DNA of 32,038 nt from Flavobacteriaceae bacterium (GCA_009886265.1 QXZR01000080.1:1-32038); one strand, 5' to 3'; positions 1 through 10,063 are shown, counted from the stretch's first letter. Notes: generated from the letters alone by a model not told the origin. Program-made: numbers and translations.

Positions 1-41
1 TAACTATTCACCATTAACTAATAACTATTGCCTAATAACTA
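1..41 (-). repeat. Heptamer tandem array (GTTATTA-type), truncated by window edge
   Basis: Minus strand from the stop codon of the M61 gene reads GTTATTA GGCAATA GTTATTA GTTAATG GTGAATA GTTA. Confidence 0.8.
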
Positions 42-1937
42 CTCATACAACCACGCATTTCGCAGTGCAATTTGTGCGGGTGTGGCATCATCCATAGCTG
101 CAATGCCTTTGGCCGGTGCTACGGCTATTCCAACGGTTCCACTAAGGGTTAAGCGTTCACCATCGCGGTCTACTTCAAAAGTCACTTCTTGGTCTGGCGT
201 CCAGCTAAAAGATGTACCAAACAACATGTTTAGGGCGCCCATATTTTCTTTTGAAAGTTCGGGAATCTCAGTTCCGTTAAACACACGTAACAAGTCTCCT
301 TCTTGAAAACCGATTTCTGCCAAGCGGTTGTTAAGACCCATAACGGCCAAGTCAACATTGCCTTCTTCGGAGGTTTTACTGCTAATAAAAGGGGTTCGGC
401 TATCTAGCAAGATGATGCTTTGTAGTTTTTTGTCGGAATTGGAAATGGTAACGCCTGCCTTTTCCAAAAAACTTTTATACGGAATGGGTGTATTCCCTTG
501 CACATAGGTTTTGATAAAGTCACCCACTTCTGGATAGGTCATGGCAACAATTTCATCAAAGAGTTGGTTGTCAGTGAAGGGGGTGTCTACGCCATATTTT
601 TTGGCCAATGCCTGCATAACAGCTAAAAAGCCACGTGCGCCCCCACTCTGCTCTCTAATGATGATGTCCAAACACATATTAATCAAGGCACCTTTGTAGT
701 ATACGTTTTGGTAGTTGGATTGGTAAGGCTCGTCAACGATTTTGGTGCTCATTTCCGTAAACGGCATGGTGTCGTCATAGCGGCTGGCACTTGAAATCTT
801 ATCTGACATACGTCCATAAAAATTGTCTTCGTCTATAAGCTTTTGTTGCACTTGGAAAAGGTTGGCAAAATATTCTGTGGTGCCCTCATACATCCAAAGG
901 TGTTCTGACATCACGCCTTCGTTATAGTTGAAATAATGCACTTGCTCTGAGTGTACGTTCAAGGGCGTTAGCGTGTGGAAAAACTCATGTGAAACCACGT
1001 CAGTCAAATACTCTTTCAGCGATGCTGTGTCCAGTCCTTCATAGAATACCACGGTTGTGGAAGTGTGGTGCTCCAATGCCCCTTGCACGCCACCGTAGTG
1101 TTGCAATTCTTCCATGCTCATCAACAACAAGAGGATGTCATAGCTTTTGGTGGTATTGGCATCGCCCAAGAAGCGTTTTTGCGCTCGCATCATCTTCTCT
1201 AGGGTATCCTTAAAATCAGCGGCTTTATGCGCTCCTGTTGGTGAATAAACCGCTAGGCTTACTTCGATATCTTCTAAGGTGAAAGAAATGCTGTCGTCGT
1301 TGGTGTAGAGAATGGGGTCATCGATAATGTTAAAGTAGCGACCTGCTAGAAAAACGTCTTTTGTAGCGGTATGACTTACCGATTCCATTGAAGAAAACGG
1401 GACCAAATCTGCTGGTGAGTCTATGGTCACACGATAGGACCATTCTTTGCCTCCTTTAAAGTAGCCCACCATGGCGTGAAGGTTTAGTAAATAGACTTCG
1501 TCTTTTTCAATTTTGGTTCCACCCATCGGGTATACTTCTTTGCCGTCTTCGCTGTCAAAGGTGTCATCAACCAAATAGGTGATGCGATCTAGTTGTTTGC
1601 CGTTGGCGATTTTCCAAATGTTGGTATCTTCTTTAACGACTTCTAAGGGCTGGTTTTTTTTATCAAATGCTTTTACATCAGAAATAAAACGGCCAAAATC
1701 GGAATATTCATAAGTGCCAGGAATAACGCTTGGCATATAAAAAGTTACTTCACCTGCCGGGAAGGGTCCGGGGTCTAGGGTAACCAAAAGTTGGTCGTTC
1801 TCGACAGCATTCAGGTCAATATGGGTTTCAATGGTGTTGCTTTTTTTGGAGGTCAAGCCAAGAGTGGCACATCCCTGTAGGATTACAATTAAAAGTAATA
1901 AGACAAGGTTGGTTCGGGTAGTAAATAATCGTTTCAT
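39..1937 (-). CDS. M61 family (glycyl aminopeptidase-like) metallopeptidase lipoprotein with C-terminal PDZ-like region
   Basis: Lipoprotein signal (LLLLLIVILQGC), HEFFHTLTPLNVH zinc motif, M61-like architecture, C-terminal PDZ-like segment (IGFQEGDLLRVFNGTEI). Confidence 0.85.
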   Translation of the reverse strand: MKRLFTTRTNLVLLLLIVILQGCATLGLTSKKSNTIETHIDLNAVENDQLLVTLDPGPFPAGEVTFYMPSVIPGTYEYSDFGRFISDVKAFDKKNQPLEVVKEDTNIWKIANGKQLDRITYLVDDTFDSEDGKEVYPMGGTKIEKDEVYLLNLHAMVGYFKGGKEWSYRVTIDSPADLVPFSSMESVSHTATKDVFLAGRYFNIIDDPILYTNDDSISFTLEDIEVSLAVYSPTGAHKAADFKDTLEKMMRAQKRFLGDANTTKSYDILLLLMSMEELQHYGGVQGALEHHTSTTVVFYEGLDTASLKEYLTDVVSHEFFHTLTPLNVHSEQVHYFNYNEGVMSEHLWMYEGTTEYFANLFQVQQKLIDEDNFYGRMSDKISSASRYDDTMPFTEMSTKIVDEPYQSNYQNVYYKGALINMCLDIIIREQSGGARGFLAVMQALAKKYGVDTPFTDNQLFDEIVAMTYPEVGDFIKTYVQGNTPIPYKSFLEKAGVTISNSDKKLQSIILLDSRTPFISSKTSEEGNVDLAVMGLNNRLAEIGFQEGDLLRVFNGTEIPELSKENMGALNMLFGTSFSWTPDQEVTFEVDRDGERLTLSGTVGIAVAPAKGIAAMDDATPAQIALRNAWLYE

Positions 1938-2067
1938 AAAAGGTAAGTAAATTAAATTTGAGCAAACAAGCTAATAGGTATATTAACGATATCCGTATAA
2001 AATTGTTACAGCATAAAAATATAAAAAAAAGGACGTTTGTATTTTATTGATATTAAAAACCACTCAA

Positions 2068-2130
2068 CAATTCCTATTGCCTAATAACTATTAACCAATC
2101 ACTAATAACTAATAACTAATCACTATTCCC
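2068..2130 (-). repeat. Heptamer tandem array (GTTATTA-type), 9 units
   Basis: Minus strand reads GGGAATA GTGATTA GTTATTA GTTATTA GTGATTG GTTAATA GTTATTA GGCAATA GGAATTG; overlaps the hisIE stop codon. Confidence 0.85.
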
Positions 2131-2716
2131 TACTCTCCAACACATCCACCACATCTTGCAGTGCATATCCTTTGGCTTGCAGTAAAATCAACAGGTGAAA
2201 GAGTAAATCGGCACTTTCGTTTAGGAATAAGCCTTTGTCATTGTCTTTGGCCTCAATAACCGTTTCCACCGCTTCCTCGCCTACTTTTTGTGCAATCTTA
2301 TTAATGCCTTTGGCGAACAAACTCGCTACATAACTTTTGTCAGTTGGGTTGTTTTTGCGGTCAGCAATGGTGTCTTCCAACCCCGATAGAAACCCATAAG
2401 AAGGGCTGTTTTTTTCGTTCCAGCAGGTATCGCTACCTGTGTGGCAGGTGGGTCCTTTGGGTGTAGCTTTAACAAGCAGTGCGTCCATATCGCAATCCAC
2501 GGCCAAGGATACCAATTCCAATACATTCCCGCTTTCCTCACCTTTGGTCCACAGGCGGTTTTTACTTCTGCTGTAGAAGGTAACTTGTTGGGTAGCTTCG
2601 GTTTTGGCAACGGCTTCGGCATTCATGTAGCCCAGCATCAGCACGGTTTTTGTCTGTGCGTCTTGTACTATGGCAGGTACAAGTCCGTCTGGGTATTTGC
2701 TAAAATCTATGTTCAT
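2123..2716 (-). CDS. hisIE: Bifunctional phosphoribosyl-AMP cyclohydrolase / phosphoribosyl-ATP pyrophosphohydrolase
   Basis: HisI motif ([25 protein letters not shown]) fused to HisE ([15 protein letters not shown]...[12 protein letters not shown]). Confidence 0.97.
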   Translation of the reverse strand: MNIDFSKYPDGLVPAIVQDAQTKTVLMLGYMNAEAVAKTEATQQVTFYSRSKNRLWTKGEESGNVLELVSLAVDCDMDALLVKATPKGPTCHTGSDTCWNEKNSPSYGFLSGLEDTIADRKNNPTDKSYVASLFAKGINKIAQKVGEEAVETVIEAKDNDKGLFLNESADLLFHLLILLQAKGYALQDVVDVLESRE

Positions 2717-3465
2717 CGTACGGGTATTTGATGTTGATCTAAATATGTTTTGAGTTCGGGTATGCCGATTTCTTTAAAGTGAAACACACTTGCTGCCAAA
2801 GCGGCATCTGCATTTCCTTGTACAAAGGTATCAACAAAATGGGTCATCTCCCCTGCTCCACCAGAAGCAATTACAGGAACGCTTACCGTTTCACTTAATT
2901 TTTTTAATGCTGCATTGGCAAAGCCTTGCTTGGTACCATCGTGATCCATAGAAGTAAAGAGCAGTTCGCCAGCGCCTCGTTCCACGGCTTCAGTCGCCCA
3001 TTCAAACAGCCGTCTTTCCGTGGGTACTTTACCGCCTACCAAGTGTACCACCCATTCGTCTTCAATTTGTTTGGCATCGATGGCTACGACGATACATTGG
3101 GTGCCAAAACGCTGTGCCAGTTCACTTATGAGTTCTGGGCGGCGTACCGCTGCCGAGTTGATGGAAACCTTGTCTGCGCCGTTGTCTAGTAAGACACCTA
3201 CGTCTTCAACGGAACTTATGCCACCACCCACCGTAAAGGGGATGTCTATGGCCTGTGCTACATGACGCACCAGTTGTGCCAAGGTCTTGCGTTTTTCTTC
3301 AGATGCGGAAATGTCCAAAAAGACCAATTCGTCTGCGCCTTCCTGCGCATAACGTTGCGCCAGTTCAACGGGGTCGCCCGCATCACGCAAAGAGACAAAG
3401 TTGACACCCTTTACAGTACGTCCGTCTTTGACATCCAAACAAGGAATAATTCTTTTGGTCAGCAT
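2713..3465 (-). CDS. hisF: Imidazole glycerol phosphate synthase cyclase subunit
   Basis: [23 protein letters not shown]...[11 protein letters not shown]; operon position. Confidence 0.98.
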   Translation of the reverse strand: MLTKRIIPCLDVKDGRTVKGVNFVSLRDAGDPVELAQRYAQEGADELVFLDISASEEKRKTLAQLVRHVAQAIDIPFTVGGGISSVEDVGVLLDNGADKVSINSAAVRRPELISELAQRFGTQCIVVAIDAKQIEDEWVVHLVGGKVPTERRLFEWATEAVERGAGELLFTSMDHDGTKQGFANAALKKLSETVSVPVIASGGAGEMTHFVDTFVQGNADAALAASVFHFKEIGIPELKTYLDQHQIPVR

Positions 3466-3466
3466 C

Positions 3467-4195
3467 TTATGATTGTTCTAATTGATAGTTTTCCAATTCT
3501 TTTAAGGATATTTTCCCTTCGTATATCGCCTTTCCAATGATGGCTGCCGTACAACCCAATTCTTCCAGTTGATACAAATCGTCCATACTGCTTACCCCAC
3601 CCGAAGCAATCAGCGAAATCTTTTTTACTTTCTCGAGCAGCTCATAGTAAAGCTCCAACGATGGACCTGCCAGCATGCCGTCTTTGGCAACATCAGTACA
3701 GAGTACATGCCTAAAACCTTTTGCGGTGTAGTCTTTGACAAAATCCAACACGTCTATCCCAGAGTCTTTTTCCCATCCGTGCGTGGCAATACGTCTGTCT
3801 TTGGCATCTGCGCCCAATATGAGTTTGTCTGTCCCAAATTGTTGTAGCCACTCCAAGACCAATTCTGGTGCATCTACGGCAATACTGCCTAAGGTAACCT
3901 GTGCAGCACCACAATCAAAGGCGGTTTGCAAATCAACAGCCGACTTAATACCACCCCCAAAATCTACCGTCAGTGCTGTTTTGGTTGCAATGGCTTCCAG
4001 TACTTTGGTGTTGACGATATGTTTTGCTCGTGCGCCGTCCAAATCAACTACGTGCAGGTGCGTCAATCCAGCACCCTCAAAAGCCTTGGCTACTTCGAGT
4101 GGCGAATCGCTATAGACTTTTTTGGTGTCGTAATCTCCTTTGGTGAGACGTACACATTGTCCGTTGATGATATCTATGGCAGGAACTAAAATCAT
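3467..4195 (-). CDS. hisA: ProFAR isomerase
   Basis: [22 protein letters not shown]...VDFGGGIKS...SGGVSS. Confidence 0.98.
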   Translation of the reverse strand: MILVPAIDIINGQCVRLTKGDYDTKKVYSDSPLEVAKAFEGAGLTHLHVVDLDGARAKHIVNTKVLEAIATKTALTVDFGGGIKSAVDLQTAFDCGAAQVTLGSIAVDAPELVLEWLQQFGTDKLILGADAKDRRIATHGWEKDSGIDVLDFVKDYTAKGFRHVLCTDVAKDGMLAGPSLELYYELLEKVKKISLIASGGVSSMDDLYQLEELGCTAAIIGKAIYEGKISLKELENYQLEQS

Positions 4196-4770
4196 AAGGC
4201 TAGAAAGTTTTGTAGTAAGCGTGCGCCCACGGCTCCGCTTTTTTCTGGGTGAAACTGCGTACCGTAAAAATTGTCTTTCGCCAAGGCTGCAGCAAATGGA
4301 ACGTCATACGTACAAGCACCAACCACATTGTCGTTTGGTACCGCATAGAAGCTGTGTACCATATAAAAATGGCTGTTTGCATCGATATCCTTAAAGAGCA
4401 ATCCTTTGCCTTCAACCGTATTCCAACCCATATGGGGAACATTTAAATTGGTTTTAAAGCGTACAACAGCGGTATCGAAAATACCAAGCCCTGTTGTGTC
4501 GCCTTCTTCGGTATGGTTACACATCAGTTGCATCCCCAAACAGATGCCCAATACGGGTTGTGTTAGTGTAGGAAGGAGTTTGTCAAGTCCCGTTGCACGG
4601 AGTTTTTCCATAGCAGAACTTGCCTCGCCAACGCCAGGGAATATCACATGCGAAGCATTTTTGATGGTAGTCGCATCGTCGCTCAACGTGGCTGTGATGT
4701 CCAAACGCGCCAATGCAAAGCGAATGCTTTGAATATTGCCCGCCCCATAATCAATGATGACTACATTCAT
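4192..4770 (-). CDS. hisH: Imidazole glycerol phosphate synthase glutamine amidotransferase subunit
   Basis: [13 protein letters not shown]...GICLGMQLM...[11 protein letters not shown]. Confidence 0.98.
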   Translation of the reverse strand: MNVVIIDYGAGNIQSIRFALARLDITATLSDDATTIKNASHVIFPGVGEASSAMEKLRATGLDKLLPTLTQPVLGICLGMQLMCNHTEEGDTTGLGIFDTAVVRFKTNLNVPHMGWNTVEGKGLLFKDIDANSHFYMVHSFYAVPNDNVVGACTYDVPFAAALAKDNFYGTQFHPEKSGAVGARLLQNFLAL

Positions 4771-5891
4771 AACTGTCCTTTGGTAGAGGGTAATACCAGT
4801 TTTTCTGCATCCCTTTTAATGGCTGCACGAATGGCCTTGGCAAAAGCCTTAAAAATGGCTTCAATCTTGTGGTGTTCATTGTGTCCTTCTGCTTTGATGT
4901 TCAGGTTAGCCTTGGCACCATCTGCAAAAGATTTAAAGAAGTGAAAGAACATTTCTGTTGGCATTTTACCAATGAGTTCTCTTTTGAATTTCGCATTCCA
5001 CATCAACCATGCACGACCCCCAAAATCAAGGGAAACTTGCGCCAAACAATCGTCCATAGGCAAGCAAAAGCCATAGCGTTCAATGCCCAGCTTATCGCCC
5101 AATGCTTTTCCAAAGGCTTCGCCCAAGGCAATGGCCGTATCTTCAATGGTGTGGTGTTCGTCTATTTCCAAATCCCCTTTGGTGGTCAGCTTTAGGTCTA
5201 CGCCTCCGTGACGTGCCAATTGGTCTAGCATGTGATCAAAAAAGGCAATGCCCGTATCAATACTGCTTTCGCCTGTTCCATCGAGGTTTAGGTCGATTTC
5301 AATGGCTGTTTCTTTTGTTTTGCGCTCGTGGCTGATGCGTCTTCCACCAGCCTTTAACAAGGTATATACCTCGCTCCAAGCGGTTGTTTTCAGTGCAATG
5401 GCATTCGTTAATGCTTCTGGGATTGCTGCTGCCATACGCGCATCGTTTTGCAACAAGATGCCCTTTGCGCCTAGGTTTACTGCCAGTTCCATATCTGTTA
5501 ATCTATCGCCAATGACATATGAGCTTCCAAGGTCGTAGTCTGCATTGTCAAGGTAAGCGGAAAGCATGCCCGTTTTGGGTTTGCGTGTAGGTGCATTGTC
5601 GGCTGGCAGGCTTTTATCGATAAGCACTTCGCTAAAGTTTATGCCTTCATTTTTTAAGGCAGTCATCATAAAATCGTGTGTGGACCAAAAGGTGTCTTCT
5701 GGAAAGCTATCCGTTCCTAAACCGTCTTGGTTGGTTACCATAACCAATTCATAATCTAACTCCTTGGCGATACGTCCCAAATACTGAAACACACCGGGAT
5801 AAAAAACGAGTTTATCCAATGCATCGAGTTGGTAGTTTTCAGGCTCCAGTGCTAGGGTGCCGTCTCGGTCAATAAACAATACTTTTTTCAT
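4767..5891 (-). CDS. hisB: Bifunctional histidinol-phosphatase / imidazoleglycerol-phosphate dehydratase
   Basis: N-terminal HAD ([12 protein letters not shown]) plus C-terminal IGPD ([43 protein letters not shown]). Confidence 0.97.
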   Translation of the reverse strand: MKKVLFIDRDGTLALEPENYQLDALDKLVFYPGVFQYLGRIAKELDYELVMVTNQDGLGTDSFPEDTFWSTHDFMMTALKNEGINFSEVLIDKSLPADNAPTRKPKTGMLSAYLDNADYDLGSSYVIGDRLTDMELAVNLGAKGILLQNDARMAAAIPEALTNAIALKTTAWSEVYTLLKAGGRRISHERKTKETAIEIDLNLDGTGESSIDTGIAFFDHMLDQLARHGGVDLKLTTKGDLEIDEHHTIEDTAIALGEAFGKALGDKLGIERYGFCLPMDDCLAQVSLDFGGRAWLMWNAKFKRELIGKMPTEMFFHFFKSFADGAKANLNIKAEGHNEHHKIEAIFKAFAKAIRAAIKRDAEKLVLPSTKGQL

Positions 5892-6940
5892 AATGATATG
5901 GTATTACAAGCTTCCATAAGTTCGTTATTTTCGTCTGGTGTGCCTATGCTGATACGAAGGGTGTTTTCACAATTTGTCTGCGTAGATCGGTTGCGTACCA
6001 CCACTTTTTGCGCAAGCAATGCGTCATAGCGTTTGTTTGCATCATCAACGCGCATTAATAAAAAATTGGCATCTGATGGAAATACAGTTTTTACCCAATC
6101 CAGTTCATTTAAATAAGCCGCTACCCTACTGCGTTCGGCTAGCAATTCTGCTATTTGCTTGTTTACTTTTTCGATATCCGATAAGACTTCAATCGCTTGT
6201 TGTTGACTGAGGGTATTGATGTTGTAAGGCGGTTTAATGTTGTGCAGCAGCTTGATGACATTGGGTTGAGCGATGGCAATGCCTAAGCGTAATCCCGCCA
6301 GTCCAAAGGCCTTGGAAAGGGTCTGCGTAACCACAAGGTTGTGATAGTTGTCTAATTGAGATAGCCAACTTGGCCCATCCGTAAAATCGATATACGCCTC
6401 GTCTATAACCACCAACCCATCAAAGCCGTTGAGCAATGCTGTTATGTCTGAGGTTTTAAACAAGTTTCCACTTGGATTGTTGGGGCTACAAAAGAAAATA
6501 GCCTTGGTGTTTGGATCAACAGCTGCTAGGATTTCATCAGTCTTCAATTGAAAATCAGCCGTAAGCGGTACTTCTTTAATGCCCACACCATTGATGTTTG
6601 CCAACACGGCATACATACCATAAGTGGGTGGCATAAGAATTATGTTGTCTTTATTGGGTGTGCAAAACGCTCGGAATAGTAAATCCAAGATTTCATCACT
6701 GCCATTTCCAATCAAAAGTTGATTGATCGCACAGCCGCGAAGTGCAGCTATTTCTTTCTTCAATGCCAATTGATTTGGATCTGGATACCTGTTGACCGAA
6801 GACGGATTGGGATTCTCGTTGGCATCCAAAAAGGTATACTTCCCTTCTGTTGCGGTAAAGGTATCCCTAGCCGAAGTATAGGGCGCAAGCGCCAACATTT
6901 CGGGTCTAGCCCACTGCGTTAAATCAAATGCCTTAGCCAT
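5888..6940 (-). CDS. hisC: Histidinol-phosphate aminotransferase
   Basis: PLP aminotransferase motifs ([23 protein letters not shown]), operon position. Confidence 0.96.
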   Translation of the reverse strand: MAKAFDLTQWARPEMLALAPYTSARDTFTATEGKYTFLDANENPNPSSVNRYPDPNQLALKKEIAALRGCAINQLLIGNGSDEILDLLFRAFCTPNKDNIILMPPTYGMYAVLANINGVGIKEVPLTADFQLKTDEILAAVDPNTKAIFFCSPNNPSGNLFKTSDITALLNGFDGLVVIDEAYIDFTDGPSWLSQLDNYHNLVVTQTLSKAFGLAGLRLGIAIAQPNVIKLLHNIKPPYNINTLSQQQAIEVLSDIEKVNKQIAELLAERSRVAAYLNELDWVKTVFPSDANFLLMRVDDANKRYDALLAQKVVVRNRSTQTNCENTLRISIGTPDENNELMEACNTISL

Positions 6941-8219
6941 TGTTCAAATCTTTTAATCGCAAGCTTACTGCGTTCTTGTGGGCATCAAGCCCCTCTGCTG
7001 CAGCCATAGCCTCAATGTGTGGGCCTAAAGACTGTATACCTTGCGCACTGATGCGCTGATAGGTTATCGCCTTTAAAAAGGCATCTAAATTAACCCCACT
7101 GTATTGTTTGGTGTATCCATTGGTAGGCAACGTGTGATTGGTACCAGAAGCATAGTCACCAGCACTTTCAGGCGTATAATTGCCAATAAACACAGAACCT
7201 GCGTTGATAATCCCATCTATAAATAGGGTTTCGTTCTCCACACAAGCGATGTAGTGCTCAGGACCGTATTCGTTGATAAAATCAAGTGCAACTTGTTCGT
7301 TGTCAAAATATACAGCCAATGAGTTTTCCAATGCTGCAGCAGCGATTTCTTTTCGTGGCAGCGCAAGCAATTGTTTGTCGAGTTCAGCTTTTACCAACTC
7401 CCCCATTTCTTTGGTCGTTGTAACCAATATCACCTGACTGTCTTTGCCGTGCTCGGCTTGGGACAACAGGTCTGCAGCCACATAAGCGGAGGTTGCCGTG
7501 CTGTCTGCAACTACCAAGAGTTCAGATGGGCCTGCGGGCATATCAATGGCGGTTTGGTATTGGGTTGCCTTTTGCTTGGCTACCGTTACAAACTGATTTC
7601 CAGGACCAAATATCTTATAAACTTTAGGAATGCTTTCAGTGCCAAACGTAAGGGCAGCTATGGCCTGTATGCCGCCAATTTGTGCTACGAGCGTCACGCC
7701 ACATTTTTGTGCTGCATAGCGGATGGCAGCAGGAATACCTGCTTTGTTTGGTGGTGTACACAATACTATTTGACTACAGCCTGCCAGTTGCGCAGGAATG
7801 GCCAGCATCAAGACGGTTGAAAACAACGGTGCGGTTCCGCCGGGTATATAAATCCCTACTTTCTCAATGGGTTTTTTCTCTTGCCAGCAGCTAACCCCTT
7901 CTTGGGTATCCAAACGAACGGGTGCTGTTTTTTGTGCTTTGTGAAAGCGGTAAATGTTTTCATAGGCCACGTCAATAGCAGCGACCAGTTCCGCAGACAA
8001 TTCACTTTTGGCATTTGCCAATGCTTGCGCATCCACCATCAGTTGATCAGGAGTATATGCGTCAAACTTTTGGCTGTACTCCCGAACGGCTGCATCGCCA
8101 TTGCTACGCACGGCAGCAAAGACTTCATCCACTATGGGTTCAATAGAAGAGAAATCAGCAGTTGGACGCTGGGTAAGCGCCTGCCACGTACTTCGATCAG
8201 GATTGGATATAAATTTCAT
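6933..8219 (-). CDS. hisD: Histidinol dehydrogenase
   Basis: IYIPGGTAPLFSTVLM, GPGNQFVTVAKQ, DMPAGPSELLVVAD, ASGTNHTLPTNGY. Confidence 0.98.
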   Translation of the reverse strand: MKFISNPDRSTWQALTQRPTADFSSIEPIVDEVFAAVRSNGDAAVREYSQKFDAYTPDQLMVDAQALANAKSELSAELVAAIDVAYENIYRFHKAQKTAPVRLDTQEGVSCWQEKKPIEKVGIYIPGGTAPLFSTVLMLAIPAQLAGCSQIVLCTPPNKAGIPAAIRYAAQKCGVTLVAQIGGIQAIAALTFGTESIPKVYKIFGPGNQFVTVAKQKATQYQTAIDMPAGPSELLVVADSTATSAYVAADLLSQAEHGKDSQVILVTTTKEMGELVKAELDKQLLALPRKEIAAAALENSLAVYFDNEQVALDFINEYGPEHYIACVENETLFIDGIINAGSVFIGNYTPESAGDYASGTNHTLPTNGYTKQYSGVNLDAFLKAITYQRISAQGIQSLGPHIEAMAAAEGLDAHKNAVSLRLKDLNNG

Positions 8220-9079
8220 TATTGAATGATTCGTTCAATGGGACATACCAATATATCTCGGGCACCGGCCGCTTTTAGAGCATCTACCATTTCCCAGAAG
8301 GTGTTTTTGTCTATGGCAGAGTGTAACGAACTCCAACCTTCTTCAACCAAGGGCATAACCGTAGGGCTTTTTAGTACCGGCAGCATTTTAGATATGGTAT
8401 CGATGGCGTCGTTTGGCACATTCATGATGATGTATCTGGAATTTTTTCCTGCGTTTACAGCACGAATACGGAACAAAAGCGTATCGAGAATTTCTTGTTT
8501 GGCAGCTGACAATCCCATACCACCAACCAAAACGGCTTGTGACTTGAACAACACTTTAACTTCTTTAAGGTTGTTCTTAAATAGCGTAGATCCACTGGAA
8601 ACGATGTCGCAAATGGCATCTGATAGGCCAATATTGGGTGCTATCTCCACCGAGCCGTTAATGATGTGTAAATCAGCTTTAATATTCCATTCCGACAGGT
8701 ATTTCTGAACTGTTTTTGGATAAGATGTAGCGATGCGCTTGCCTGCTAAATCGGCAACGCTGCTATATGTACTCCCTTTTGGAACAGCTATGGACACCCG
8801 ACATTTTGAAAAGCCCAGTGGCTCAAGGATGGGAATATCCTCTCCTTTTTCAACGATTAGATTTTCACCAATGATGGCCAAATCCACTACCCCATCTCTG
8901 AGGTATTGCGGAATATCTCCGTTGCGTAGGTAATAAACCTCTATGGGGAAATTAGATGACGATGTCTTAAGCTGGTCTTTGCCATTGTTGATGGCAATGC
9001 CACAGCTCTTGAGCAGTTTTAATGATTCTTCGTTAAGTCTTCCTGACTTCTGAATCGCGATACGTATATTTTCTTTCAT
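8219..9079 (-). CDS. hisG: ATP phosphoribosyltransferase (long form); start moved from the ORF-track position 9112 to ATG at 9079
   Basis: MKENIRIAIQKSGRLNEESLKLL...VDLAIIGENLI. The upstream TTG-initiated extension (MLKRVFCYNKV) reads through the terminator 3' arm, so ATG 9079 is preferred. Confidence 0.96.
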   Translation of the reverse strand: MKENIRIAIQKSGRLNEESLKLLKSCGIAINNGKDQLKTSSSNFPIEVYYLRNGDIPQYLRDGVVDLAIIGENLIVEKGEDIPILEPLGFSKCRVSIAVPKGSTYSSVADLAGKRIATSYPKTVQKYLSEWNIKADLHIINGSVEIAPNIGLSDAICDIVSSGSTLFKNNLKEVKVLFKSQAVLVGGMGLSAAKQEILDTLLFRIRAVNAGKNSRYIIMNVPNDAIDTISKMLPVLKSPTVMPLVEEGWSSLHSAIDKNTFWEMVDALKAAGARDILVCPIERIIQ

Positions 9080-9093
9080 GACTTTATTATAAC

Positions 9094-9124
9094 AAAAAAC
9101 CCGTTTGAGCAATACAAACGGGTT
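9094..9124 (-). terminator. Intrinsic terminator of the his attenuator
   Basis: Minus strand AACCCGTTTG-TATTGCT-CAAACGGGTT followed by TTTT: 10-bp perfect stem (9115-9124 / 9098-9107), 7-nt loop, U tract, about 15 nt before the hisG ATG. Confidence 0.93.
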
Positions 9125-9147
9125 AGACGGTTATTGACATACTCCAC

Positions 9148-9201
9148 CTAGCACGTTTGAAACGCAATATTGTTGTGGTGGAAAAAATGTGTTTTACTCA
9201 T
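9148..9201 (-). CDS. hisL: his operon leader peptide MSKTHFFHHNNIAFQTC* (17 aa)
   Basis: Short ORF just upstream of the attenuator terminator; His at codons 5, 8 and 9 (CAT, CAC, CAC); stop followed by region able to pair with His-codon region. Confidence 0.88.
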   Translation of the reverse strand: MSKTHFFHHNNIAFQTC

Positions 9202-9234
9202 TACAATGCAAATATCGAAAATTTTTTGAAAACC

Positions 9235-10053
9235 TTACTGATTTCCTAAAATAAGTGGCAGCCCATCTTCACCACCACCAACAACAATAATTTTGGTGTT
9301 AGGTGATTCTGCTAACATAAGAGTCGCCTCAATTCCCTTATCTCTTAAGATATTTGGTGTTAGCGATGCTGCTAACAGCCTGTTGGCTACAGCTTTACCC
9401 TCTGCTTCAATACGTACTTTTTCTGCTTCCTGACGTGCTTTTTCTAACCTAAACTCATATTCCAAGGCTTCTTGCTCTTGGGTAAGTTTACGTTGAATAG
9501 CCTCTTTAATAGACGTTGGAAGGGTTACATCACGTACCAATACTGCATTGAGCTGTACATGTTGTCCTTCTACCTTGCGCATGGTTTCTTCATAAATTTC
9601 ATTTTGAATGGCGTCACGCTTTGAGGAGTACAATTGCTCGGGCGTGTAACGTCCAATTACAGATCGGGCAACTGCACGAATTTCCGGAACAATAACGATG
9701 TTCAGGTAATTCTCTCCTTTGGTTTTGTGCAACATGCCCAGCTCGTCAATCTTTGGTTGGTATAAAACCGATACGTCTAGGGAAATTTCAAGTCCGTTTG
9801 AAGAAAGCACTCGCATGCCGCTCTCAAACTCTTCTTGTTGTTTGATGTTATACGTATAGACACGGTTCCAAGGTGCAATAAAACGAAACCCTTCGCCTAA
9901 GGGTGGTTCATCAACTACGGTTCCGCCTCCAAAGCGTTTCCATACTACACCAGCTTCACCATAAGGGATGTTGATGTATGATTTTGAAATAAAAATAACA
10001 CCTACGATTATAAGTATTATTAGGGGTAATCCAAGTTTTGGTAATTTTTCCAT
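9235..10053 (-). CDS. SPFH/prohibitin-family protein
   Basis: N-terminal TM helix, SPFH domain (IPYGEAGVVWKRFGG...), long EALEYEFRLEKARQEAEKVRIEAEGKA coiled segment. Confidence 0.9.
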   Translation of the reverse strand: MEKLPKLGLPLIILIIVGVIFISKSYINIPYGEAGVVWKRFGGGTVVDEPPLGEGFRFIAPWNRVYTYNIKQQEEFESGMRVLSSNGLEISLDVSVLYQPKIDELGMLHKTKGENYLNIVIVPEIRAVARSVIGRYTPEQLYSSKRDAIQNEIYEETMRKVEGQHVQLNAVLVRDVTLPTSIKEAIQRKLTQEQEALEYEFRLEKARQEAEKVRIEAEGKAVANRLLAASLTPNILRDKGIEATLMLAESPNTKIIVVGGGEDGLPLILGNQ

Positions 10054-10063
10054 GATATAAATT

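Larger units (their letters stand above)
9094..9201 (-). promoter_or_regulatory. Histidine transcription attenuator (leader peptide, 1:2 hairpin, antiterminator, terminator)
   Basis: 1:2 pairing TTCCACC (9183-9177) with GGTGGA(G) (9148-9142); antiterminator CAAACGTGCTAGGT (9159-9146) with GTCTAACCCGTTTG (9128-9115), 12/14 pairs including 2 G-U; terminator as listed. Confidence 0.88.

Noticed and set aside
2326-2622. Same-strand alternate-frame ORF inside hisIE (Pro/Lys-rich)
   Set aside because: Out-of-frame with well-supported HisIE; no independent evidence.
7371-7820. 149-aa + strand ORF opposite hisD
   Set aside because: Antisense shadow; Cys/aromatic-rich translation is not protein-family like.
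8226-8708. 160-aa + strand ORF opposite hisG
   Set aside because: Antisense shadow of hisG codon structure; no domain.
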